DNA from: Bacteroidetes bacterium UBA6183
GTDB lineage: Bacteria; Bacteroidota; Bacteroidia; UKL13-3
Assembly (NCBI GenBank): GCA_002422865.1
Contig: DITN01000072.1
Location: forward strand, 12,767-23,755
Reading direction: 5' to 3'
Length of the DNA stretch: 10,989 nt
Below the pieces are notes generated by a model. That model did no database searches. It saw only the letters and a list, made by a program, of their open reading frames with translations, and was not told where the DNA came from. Each line of letters opens with the position of its first letter. Positions within the stretch are counted from its first letter, which is position 1. Positions 6,011 to 10,989 of this stretch are shown here, in pieces. The translations under genes were made by a program, and so were the position numbers.

Positions 6011-6544
6011 ATGATAAACTTTATTAATATTCTCGTTCTGTATTTCGGCTTAATAACAACCGAACATACGCAACAAACAATTTCGCAAGGCAACAAAAAT
6101 GTGCTCCATGAGATAACACTAACCTCACAATTTAAAACTGTCCGGTTGAATAAGTCTGATAGCGCCTATTTTAATAAATTGATAAAACGTTTTCAGTACA
6201 AAGACTCTATCATCATTTACTCACTAACAACGCTTAAAATAAGCCGTAACGGCAAAACCTACAATAGCATAGTATATCAAAATACACAAGACAAATCGCA
6301 GTATTTAATTGACCTAAAACAAATCAATAAAGACAACTATTATCTTGCTGTAAATACTCAAACCAAGAAAATTGGTATACCTGGGACAGGCGGTATATCA
6401 TACCATCAGACAAAATCAAGAAACCATGTTCTTTGTTTAAATGGAAAAGGAAATTCAAATGGAGTTCCCATAGACCACGAAATGAAGGGTGGCTTTCCAA
6501 AGCCTAAATTCACTTCTACAACTATTTCTTGGTATTACAAATAA
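6011..6544 (+). CDS. hypothetical protein, possibly exported
   Basis: I do not recognise this 177-residue protein. The N terminus (MINFINILVLYFGLITTE) is hydrophobic for about 14 residues and could be a weak signal peptide or membrane anchor. The rest is polar, rich in Thr, Asn, Lys and Ser, and reads as mostly beta: alternating strands at about 31-47, 66-77, 82-90 and 96-115. A glycine-rich turn IPGTGGIS lies at 123-130 and the end is aromatic (SWYYK). The two cysteines are C142 and none elsewhere of note, so no metal or disulfide site is evident. The gene stands alone, 15 bp after the right box of the attC-like element and convergent with the membrane-protein gene on the right. That placement is like a gene cassette. 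Base composition is AT-rich. Confidence 0.6.
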   Translation: MINFINILVLYFGLITTEHTQQTISQGNKNVLHEITLTSQFKTVRLNKSDSAYFNKLIKRFQYKDSIIIYSLTTLKISRNGKTYNSIVYQNTQDKSQYLIDLKQINKDNYYLAVNTQTKKIGIPGTGGISYHQTKSRNHVLCLNGKGNSNGVPIDHEMKGGFPKPKFTSTTISWYYK

Positions 6545-6677
6545 ACCACCCACTAACAAGTAGCTCTTGCACAACTCGAGTTTCTCAAAAAAGCAACCTA
6601 ATCGAAACGCATCCTTAATAGAAATCTGGTTCTTAATTTACGAGTTGATTCACCTCAAAACAATCCCTCTCCCAACA

Positions 6678-7550
6678 TCACCCCAACACCTTTTTACTTT
6701 TTTGCCTGTAGTTTTCTATAAAATAATACGTAGAAAATAAGACCAACATCAACAAAATGATGCTGTTTTCTAACCAATGTTCAAACGGGTGTACCCAAAT
6801 TTCTTTAAATAAATTCCAACGGCCTATCACCTCAATAAAGTTCCAGAAAATAATAACCGTTGGTACCGCATAACGTATGGCGTAATCGTACTTGTTAATG
6901 CGTATTAAATTTAAAAACAAATACAAAGACCAAAACAAAGAACCAAAAGCCACAATATAAGTGGCAGGGTGTTTATCGCCTGCAATGTCTTTGTCGTACA
7001 CCAATAACAATACAATGTAAAACGTCCATAAAATCATGATGGTTTCTATAAACGTAACCATGGCTGTTAATTTACTGTTACTGCCCGATGCATTAATTTG
7101 TGTACGCAACTTAAACACCCGTTGAAACCAATTAAAAAACTGGCACTTGGTATTGCTAAACACAAAAAATACCAACAAGGTTAACAACAAACCTAAGGAC
7201 GACATCATCACCAAATATTCGGGTTTGGTGGTTATTTCTCCATCTTCCATTAAAGGTGCTACTTCCAATTTTTCGGCAATCCAAACAAATGAAAACTCCA
7301 CCCAACCTGTCCACACCAAAATACCGGCCAATAAACCCATAATAGTAGCCACCGATTTGTTGTTGTTTTTAATGATACCCCACACCAAACATACTGCACC
7401 TATTAAACCTATAACAAAAGCTCCTATAAATTTTTGGTGCTCAAAAATGCCCTCGTTTAAAATCATTAAAGCATGACCAATGGGCATAAATAATAAAACA
7501 ATGATAAAGGCAAAAACGCCCTTTTTGTATCTGTTAATAAAGGCAATCAT
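6678..7550 (-). CDS. integral membrane protein of unknown function (about eight TM helices)
   Basis: I prefer the ATG at 7550 (290 residues). The longer frame to 7574 begins with TTG, and that codon lies inside the -7 promoter box (7572-7579). In numbering from 7574, hydrophobic helices lie at about 18-37, 49-68, 77-100, 121-139, 170-193, 205-225, 234-252 and 269-287. A short acidic loop (LMEDGEITTKPEY, about 108-120) and a positively charged loop (VFKLRTQ, 153-159) lie between helices. No family motif, signal peptide or catalytic set is recognisable. Several Trp and Glu residues sit in or near helices (for example WTGWVEF at 88-94 and WNFIEVIGRWN at 244-254). The stop is TGA. It is a single gene, convergent with the hypothetical gene to its left and next to a long gene-free stretch upstream. 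Confidence 0.78.
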   Translation of the reverse strand: MIAFINRYKKGVFAFIIVLLFMPIGHALMILNEGIFEHQKFIGAFVIGLIGAVCLVWGIIKNNNKSVATIMGLLAGILVWTGWVEFSFVWIAEKLEVAPLMEDGEITTKPEYLVMMSSLGLLLTLLVFFVFSNTKCQFFNWFQRVFKLRTQINASGSNSKLTAMVTFIETIMILWTFYIVLLLVYDKDIAGDKHPATYIVAFGSLFWSLYLFLNLIRINKYDYAIRYAVPTVIIFWNFIEVIGRWNLFKEIWVHPFEHWLENSIILLMLVLFSTYYFIENYRQKSKKVLG

Positions 7551-7571
7551 AAAGCTATTTAGATTAGGCCT

Positions 7572-7603
7572 CAAACATAATTTTTATTTAGACTAATTAC
7601 AAA
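7572..7603 (-). promoter_or_regulatory. promoter of the membrane-protein gene
   Basis: On the minus strand TTTG (7603-7600) is followed after exactly 20 bp by TATGTTTG (7579-7572). This is the same arrangement and spacing as upstream of the ArsR gene and fits the Bacteroidota promoter form. The predicted transcript would begin around 7565, which supports translation from the ATG at 7550 with a very short leader. Confidence 0.72.
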
Positions 7604-7845
7604 TAATAAAATAAAAATCAGGTTTTATGATGGTTTGCAGTAACTACTAAATGTATTGATTTGGGGAAAACGGCCTGTTAGCGCTAGGTACAATAAATAC
7701 AGAGGATGTCAAACCAACTTATTTTATCGGGATAAGTCAGGAGTGTTGTAAGACCAGAATTGGGGTGAAATTTCATGTATATCCGCAAACTTGCCAGTTT
7801 ACCATAAAACTAAACATGTATTAAATGGGTAAAGCTTTGATATTG
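7604..7845. other. gene-free stretch
   Basis: About 240 bp upstream of the membrane-protein promoter. I see no open frame with protein character, no strong hairpin and no repeat shared with the rest of the window. It may be a decayed sequence bordering the repeat block on its right. Confidence 0.4.
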
Positions 7846-8099
7846 GAATAATGCCTGAAGGATTCTATCGGCCTATGATGATTTTACGCAACAATCAATG
7901 AGGGCGTTTGTGCAATGGCCATGGTAAGCAATCCCCGAAGCTGCGTTCGGGATTTACAACCTGAAACTTAGTGGCTTGGATTGCGCGAAAAAACGTACTC
8001 AGTAGATTGTAGTAAAATTCTCTTAATCCAGAAGCTTCGGGATTGATTTGTTGTTTACTTTTTATCAAGAAAACTGCGCAGCAATCAACGAGGTAAAAA
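7846..8099. repeat. long direct repeat, copy 1
   Basis: About 254 bp, repeated at 8421-8665. The core from about 7904 to 8019 differs from copy 2 at only a handful of positions, while the ends are more diverged. Copy 1 contains a large imperfect palindrome: ATTTTAC and ACAATC (7881-7896) face GATTGT and GTAAAAT (8005-8018). Inside are GCAATCC/GGATTGC (7928-7934, 7978-7984) and the hairpin CCCGAA-GCTGCG-TTCGGG (7934-7951). A short related direct repeat, CAATCAATGAGG (7892-7903) and CAATCAACGAGG (8082-8093), brackets the unit. No protein is encoded. Confidence 0.82.
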
Positions 8100-8109
8100 T
8101 TATTGCCTG

Positions 8110-8139
8110 TTCCGAAACTTCGGAAGGGTTAGCAAACCC
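8110..8139. repeat. two adjacent small palindromes
   Basis: TTCCGAA-AC-TTCGGAA at 8110-8125 is a 16-bp palindrome, followed immediately by GGGTT-AGCA-AACCC at 8126-8139. They begin just to the right of copy 1 of the long direct repeat. As RNA they could stack as two short hairpins. There is no U-tract, so they are not typical terminators. Confidence 0.5.
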
Positions 8140-8214
8140 CGAAATCAAAGAATTTTCAATTTTCTTTTCGCACTTTTTTAGCTCCAATTTTATAGTTGTT
8201 TAAATGCCTCGCTG

Positions 8215-8228
8215 AATGCGAAAGCATT
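8215..8228 (+). repeat. small hairpin with a GAAA loop
   Basis: AATGC-GAAA-GCATT: a 5-bp perfect stem closed by a GNRA-class tetraloop, followed by TT and an A-rich run. The stable loop would matter only if the region is transcribed rightward. It lies 25 bp left of the large multi-arm hairpin. Confidence 0.45.
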
Positions 8229-8253
8229 TTAGAAAAAAGTACTGCAAAAAATC

Positions 8254-8352
8254 AAACGATTTAATGGCGCTTCATCACCAACACGCGAAGGTCCAACCGC
8301 CCCTTCGCCCTTGGTGATTCCACCCGCAGAAGGCGGCCCCGCCAAATCGTTT
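8254..8352. repeat. 99-nt multi-arm hairpin, GC-rich
   Basis: A nested inverted repeat, each arm perfect: AAACGATTT (8254-8262) with AAATCGTTT (8344-8352); GGCG (8266-8269) with CGCC (8340-8343); ATCACCAA (8274-8281) with TTGGTGAT (8311-8318); GCGAAGG (8285-8291) with CCTTCGC (8302-8308). That makes 28 paired positions around a 10-nt loop. The one asymmetric side (8319-8339) holds its own small stem, CCGC-AGAAG-GCGG. The middle is clearly more GC-rich than the AT-rich surroundings. It could be a structured RNA, a MITE or REP-like DNA element, or a recombination site; nothing in the window decides this. Confidence 0.75.
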
Positions 8353-8420
8353 AAAGCCCACCGCACGCAGAATCATTCAATCATAATTTATTGATTTAAC
8401 AAGCTCCAATTTTGAGCGGT

Positions 8421-8665
8421 GAACAATGCATGAGGGAATCTATACGGCCTACGAGAATTTTACTTAACAATCAATGAGGACGTTTGTGCAATGGCCATAG
8501 TAAGCAATCCCCGAAGCTGCGTTCGGGATTTACAACCTGAAACTTAGTGGCTTGGATTGCGCGGAAAAAACGTGCTCAGTAGATTGTTGTAAAATTGTCG
8601 TAAGCCTTGATTTTTTGTTTACTTTTTTATCAAGAAAACTGCGTAGCAATCAACGAGGCAAAAAA
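8421..8665. repeat. long direct repeat, copy 2
   Basis: About 245 bp, same orientation as copy 1 at 7846-8099, with 321 bp between them. The palindrome is cleaner here: AATTTTAC (8456-8463) and AACAATC (8466-8472) face GATTGTTGTAAAATT (8582-8596), and TGAG-ACGTTT inside the left arm faces AAAACGT-CTCA in the right arm. The copy lacks about 9 bp present in copy 1 near 8029-8044. No open frame is conserved between the copies, so the shared sequence is probably an element and not a coding fragment. Confidence 0.82.
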
Positions 8666-8698
8666 CTATAAACAACAACGAGTTAAAAGTGAAGGCTG

Positions 8699-8716
8699 TT
8701 TGGGTGCCAACCCAAA
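8699..8716. repeat. hairpin TTTGGGT-GCCA-ACCCAAA
   Basis: A perfect 7-bp stem with a 4-nt loop, 34 bp right of copy 2. The following bases are AGGAGAGT, with no T-run on the plus strand, and on the minus strand the hairpin is followed by CAGCC. It is therefore not a standard terminator on either strand. Confidence 0.5.
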
Positions 8717-8909
8717 AGGAGAGTAGTTTCTATTCTAAAATAATTGTAAAATGGAACATACTCATTATTATCAAACGTTACGTGCTTTGCAGAAAATACT
8801 TATCAATATTAGATTTATTGTTAGGCATAAAATTTACTAGTAAACTACTGGATTTAAATTTTTAATCAAACATCAACAATAAAACAAAGCTTAACACCAC
8901 TTCCCTACT
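8717..8909. other. gene-free stretch downstream of corA
   Basis: AT-rich sequence between the hairpin and the corA stop codon. A 29-codon frame at 8751-8840 (+) has no supporting signal. No terminator hairpin with a U-tract is visible for corA. Confidence 0.35.
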
Positions 8910-9647
8910 TTAAAAAAGATTCTTCTTCCGGAAATAAATCACCCCAATTCCCGAGAGTAACAATGCAATAAAAATAACAATCCAAAAGGCATGTTCATTT
9001 TCAGAAAAGGGTACACGCACATTCATGCCATACAAGCTGGCAATTAAAATAGGTATAGATAAAATAATGGTAACCGAAGTTAAAAACCTAATGGTGATAT
9101 TTAGGTTATTGGAAATAATGGAGGAGTGTGCCCCCATCATGTTTCCTAGAATGTTGCTGTAAATTTTGGCCATTTCAATGGCCTGTTTGGTTTCAATAAT
9201 TACATCATCAATCAACTCCCGTTCGGTTTCTTTTAAGTTACTCATTACGCTGTGTTGCTGCAGGCGCATCATCATTAGCTCGTTGCTTTTTAATGAGGTG
9301 GTAAAATACACCAAACTTTTTTCGAAATTTAACAACTGTAACAACTCCCTGTTGCGGGTTGCTTTGTGCAAGGTAAGTTGTATTTCATCGGCTTTGTTGT
9401 TGATGTTTTTTAAATACCTTAAGTACAAAATAGAGGCACGTAAAAACAATTGCAACACCATACGCTCGCGGTATTGCGTATTAAACGCACGCACACGTTG
9501 TTCTACAAATGCCTGGGTAATTTCGGTTTGTTTATTTGATACAGTAACAATTAAATCGCGTTTTAAAATTATACCCAGTGGTAAGGTTAAATAAGGTAAG
9601 TCTTCCTCAAAACCCATTTCTAAAGGGATGCGGCAAACAATAAGCAT
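8910..9647 (-). CDS. corA: CorA-family Mg2+ channel, C-terminal 245 residues (split gene)
   Basis: CorA-type divalent cation channel of the inner membrane, lacking the first 65 residues. The fragment carries most of the cytoplasmic domain, starting MLIVCRIPLE, with PYLTLPLGII at about 18-27 typical of the family. A long helix (about 100-185) leads into TM1 (187-205), which ends in the signature GMN at 207-209 (YGMNV). The periplasmic loop (RVPFSENEHA, 211-220) and TM2 (221-237) follow, then a basic tail RKKNLF. The transport part is intact. The frame continues upstream without shift into the N-terminal part (9648-9845); only one TGA at 9648-9650 separates them. Joined, they make 311 codons, a normal length for a short bacterial CorA. 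Whether the ATG at 9647 is used after the stop is unknown; otherwise the gene is dead. Confidence 0.82.
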   Translation of the reverse strand: MLIVCRIPLEMGFEEDLPYLTLPLGIILKRDLIVTVSNKQTEITQAFVEQRVRAFNTQYRERMVLQLFLRASILYLRYLKNINNKADEIQLTLHKATRNRELLQLLNFEKSLVYFTTSLKSNELMMMRLQQHSVMSNLKETERELIDDVIIETKQAIEMAKIYSNILGNMMGAHSSIISNNLNITIRFLTSVTIILSIPILIASLYGMNVRVPFSENEHAFWIVIFIALLLSGIGVIYFRKKNLF

Positions 9648-9650
9648 TCA
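9645..9650 (-). other. TGA-ATG stop/start junction inside corA
   Basis: Read on the minus strand, TGA (9650-9648) is followed without gap by ATG (9647-9645) in the same frame. Such a junction can permit re-initiation by terminating ribosomes, giving two chains. It may equally be a plain nonsense mutation that happened to precede a native methionine codon. TGA serves as a stop for the hydrolase gene (2506-2508) and the membrane-protein gene (6678-6680), so reassignment of TGA is unlikely. Confidence 0.7.
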
Positions 9651-9845
9651 GTTTTTATGCTGCTCCACTCGCGGACTTTCATCCGCATCCAATGGGTCTA
9701 TAATTAAATCAGGACCAATTAACAACTTTTGGCTCAAGAATTCAATCTCTTGACTTGAAGGTGCAATAACATTTACCCAGCAGTCTTTTTCAACCTGCTC
9801 TATTTGCACCAACCTGCCGTTAATTGTTTTAAAGTATTGAATCAT
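9648..9845 (-). pseudogene. corA: CorA N-terminal fragment ended by an in-frame TGA
   Basis: Sixty-five codons with the start of the CorA cytoplasmic domain: MIQYFKTINGRLVQIEQVEKD at 1-21, CWVNVIAPSSQEIEFLSQKL at 22-41, and DLIIDPLDADESPRVEQHKN at 46-65. In related CorA proteins the text after the LD.DE.PR.E motif runs on through a few variable residues into LLIV.RIP. Here a TGA stands at the variable position directly before MLIVCRIP. Because both parts share one frame, a single base substitution (for example from a Trp, Arg, Gly or Cys codon) explains the break and an indel does not. The ATG at 9845 suits the family start. Alone, this fragment cannot form a channel. Confidence 0.75.
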
Positions 9846-9873
9846 GCCTAATGCAACTTTACAATTTTAAAAC

Positions 9874-9881
9874 CAAAGTTA
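9874..9881 (-). promoter_or_regulatory. possible -7 promoter box for corA
   Basis: TAACTTTG on the minus strand (9881-9874) fits TAnnTTTG and lies about 28 bp before the ATG at 9845. The nearest TTTG upstream (9911-9908) is 26 bp away, longer than the usual spacing, so the match is partial. Confidence 0.4.
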
Positions 9882-9945
9882 TGTTTACTAAATGCTAATT
9901 TTAAATACAAATTTACAGCACTTACCTTGAATGCAAAAGTTAATG

Positions 9946-10051
9946 CTCCCCAATGCCGAAGGCATTCCCTTGTGCACTTTTTAGCTAGCCTCCCCAATGC
10001 CGAAGGCGTTGCTTTGCTCTTTGTGGTTAACCTCCCCAATGCCGAAGGCAT
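9946..10051. repeat. three spaced copies of a 20-bp hairpin repeat
   Basis: CTCCCCAATGCCGAAGGCAT at 9946-9965 and 10032-10051, with one change (GGCGT) at 9990-10009. Spacings are 44 and 42 bp start to start, and the intervening 24 and 22 bp are loosely similar (T-rich, ending in GCTAGC or GTTAAC). Each copy holds the hairpin ATGCC-GAA-GGCAT; copy 2 keeps it through a G-T pair. The array lies between the gcvP terminator and the corA leader. It looks like a small tandem array of an intergenic hairpin repeat. Confidence 0.8.
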
Positions 10052-10083
10052 CCCCTTTTGCTCAAAACCCCCGCACCATAAAA

Positions 10084-10117
10084 CAAAAAAAGCGGAGTCC
10101 AAATTGAACTCCGCTTT
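10084..10117 (-). terminator. intrinsic terminator of gcvP
   Basis: A perfect 10-bp stem, AAAGCGGAGT (10089-10098) and ACTCCGCTTT (10108-10117), with a 9-nt loop. Read in the direction of gcvP (leftward), the stem is followed by a run of Ts (complement of the A-run at 10085-10091). It begins about 28 bp after the gcvP stop codon. A T-run on the plus strand side (10121-10126) might give weak activity in the other direction. Confidence 0.88.
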
Positions 10118-10144
10118 AACTTTTTTATCATTAAACCTATTGTG

Positions 10145-10989
10145 TTATGCGTATGCCTCGGTAGGAATACAAGCACAAATTAAGTTTCTATCTCCGTGGG
10201 TGTTGTTTACACGCCCAACTGTTGGCCAGAACTTAGCTGCTTTTACATATGGTAATGGATAAGCTGCTTGTTGACGGCTGTATTTATGGTTCCACTCATC
10301 AGCTGTTACTACATGTGCTGTATGTGGTGCATTTTTTAACGGGTTATCTGTCTTATCAGCTTCACCGGTAATAATGGCTTCAACCTCTTCCTTAATGGCA
10401 ATCATCGCATCACAAAAACGATCTAACTCCGATTTAGGCTCACTTTCTGTTGGCTCCACCATAATGGTACCCGCTACAGGGAAACTCATGGTTGGCGCAT
10501 GGAAACCATAATCCATTAAACGTTTTGCAATATCTTCAGCTTCTACCCCACTTGCCGATTTAAACACACGTGTATCTAAAATCATTTCGTGTGCACAACG
10601 ACCTTTGCTTCCTGTATATAAAATTTCGTAGTGTTTCTCTAAACGCGCTTTAATGTAATTAGCATTTAAGATAGCATATTTAGTTGCATCTTCTAATCCT
10701 TGTGTACCCATTAAACGGATGTATGCATAAGAAATTAACAAGATAGATGCACTACCCCAAGGTGCTGCACTAACAGCTGTCATGGCATGGCTTCCACCTT
10801 GCATATCAACCACAGCATGACCCGGTAAAAACGGAACCAGATGCGCTGCTACACCAATTGGGCCCATACCGGGACCTCCACCACCGTGTGGGATACAGAA
10901 TGTTTTATGTAAGTTTAAGTGACACACATCAGCACCAATGTTAGCCGGACTTGTTAATCCAACCTGTGCATTCATGTTTGCACCATCCA
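10145..10989 (-). CDS. gcvP: glycine dehydrogenase (decarboxylating), P protein, C-terminal part
   Basis: Partial gene: the frame is open through the right edge (reading DGANMNAQVG), so the methionine at 10975 is internal and the true start lies outside. About 280 C-terminal residues are present, against roughly 950 in full-length P protein. The enzyme decarboxylates glycine with pyridoxal phosphate and passes the aminomethyl group to lipoyl-GcvH in the cytoplasmic glycine cleavage system. The PLP-lysine motif HLNLHKTF is present (lysine codon at 10906-10904), followed by the glycine-rich loop PHGGGGPGMGPIGV. The segments GSASILLISYAYIRLMG and GFHAPTMSFPVAGTIMVEPTESE are typical of the C-terminal domain. 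The stop TAA at 10147-10145 is followed by a strong intrinsic terminator. The other glycine-cleavage genes are not in the window. Confidence 0.97.
   Translation of the reverse strand, partial: DGANMNAQVGLTSPANIGADVCHLNLHKTFCIPHGGGGPGMGPIGVAAHLVPFLPGHAVVDMQGGSHAMTAVSAAPWGSASILLISYAYIRLMGTQGLEDATKYAILNANYIKARLEKHYEILYTGSKGRCAHEMILDTRVFKSASGVEAEDIAKRLMDYGFHAPTMSFPVAGTIMVEPTESEPKSELDRFCDAMIAIKEEVEAIITGEADKTDNPLKNAPHTAHVVTADEWNHKYSRQQAAYPLPYVKAAKFWPTVGRVNNTHGDRNLICACIPTEAYA

Noticed and set aside
6545..6600. A third attC-like element starting CCCACTAACAAG after the hypothetical gene
   Set aside because: Only the left box-like text is seen; no matching GTTAGTGGG-type right box or complementary arm occurs before 6677. 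At most it is a truncated half.
7846..8665. Insertion sequence or retron/DGR locus
   Set aside because: No transposase, reverse transcriptase or other protein frame, and no target duplication I could find at the ends of the palindromes.
8751..8840. A 29-residue peptide starting MEHTHYYQTL
   Set aside because: Too short, no promoter box at the right distance and no homology I recognise; chance frames of this size are common in AT-rich DNA.
9166..9594. Plus-strand frame of 142 residues opposite corA
   Set aside because: Antisense of a clearly recognisable CorA, with low-complexity Ser/Ile/Cys content typical of a shadow frame.
8910..9845. TGA read as an amino acid (alternative code or selenocysteine) in corA
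   Set aside because: TGA ends the genes at 2508 and 6678 and no other gene here has an internal TGA. The site is a variable, non-catalytic position with no visible SECIS-like hairpin directly after it.
9946..10051. CRISPR array
   Set aside because: Only three units, a repeat of just 20 bp, spacers of 22-24 bp that resemble each other, and no cas genes in the window.
9848..10262. Protein genes on either strand over the hairpin repeats (9848-10102 minus, 9927-10262 plus)
   Set aside because: Their translations are just the 20-bp repeat read in frame (PSALG-like peptides), the plus-strand frame runs into gcvP antisense, and the minus-strand frame crosses the gcvP terminator.

Overview
The window looks like a piece of a Bacteroidota chromosome (Chitinophagia/Sphingobacteriia/Flavobacteriia type). 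The DNA is AT-rich and the genes lack clear Shine-Dalgarno sequences. At least two genes have promoters of the Bacteroidota form TTTG-N20-TAnnTTTG, and several proteins (the zinc-dependent phospholipase C/S1-P1 type hydrolase, the two-TM CorA, GcvP) have the look of that phylum. No rRNA, tRNA or CRISPR array is visible. I cannot name the species.

Layout, left to right. (1) 43-2508, + strand: a tight three-gene run encoding a VWA/MIDAS protein, a small cupin and an exported zinc-dependent phospholipase C/S1-P1-like hydrolase. (2) 2509-3463: about 950 bp without a convincing gene. It holds a cluster of intergenic repeats (a tacagcc(t/a)ttcgag family with nested palindromes), then an attC-like folded element on the minus strand near 3241-3318, then a promoter with an overlapping GTTGCA-N8-TGCAAC operator. 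(3) 3464-5838, + strand: a five-gene operon with overlaps or gaps of 13 bp or less, encoding an ArsR-type regulator, an AHSA1/SRPBCC protein, a DoxX-like membrane protein, an alpha/beta hydrolase and a DUF1801 protein. (4) 5863-5995: a second attC-like imperfect palindrome, followed by a lone hypothetical secreted or anchored protein (6011-6544). (5) 6678-7550, - strand: an eight-TM membrane protein of unknown function. (6) 7580-8909: about 1.3 kb without genes, with two near-identical direct repeats of about 250 bp on either side of a 99-nt multi-arm hairpin and several smaller hairpins. (7) 8910-9845, - strand: a CorA-type Mg2+ channel gene interrupted by one in-frame TGA that is immediately followed by ATG. 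(8) 9846-10144: the corA leader, three spaced copies of a 20-bp hairpin repeat, and the gcvP terminator. (9) 10145 to the right edge, - strand: the C-terminal part of glycine dehydrogenase (decarboxylating), GcvP, running off the window.

Functionally the window mixes housekeeping genes (gcvP, corA) with accessory DNA. The ArsR-led operon reads as a self-repressed unit handling a small hydrophobic or reactive compound, but its substrate cannot be inferred from sequence. It lies between two attC-like elements of opposite orientation, which suggests a mobile or cassette-like origin. The clearest anomalies are the in-frame stop/start junction inside corA, the attC-like elements around the ArsR operon, and the repeat-hairpin-repeat block in the 1.3-kb gene-free stretch.
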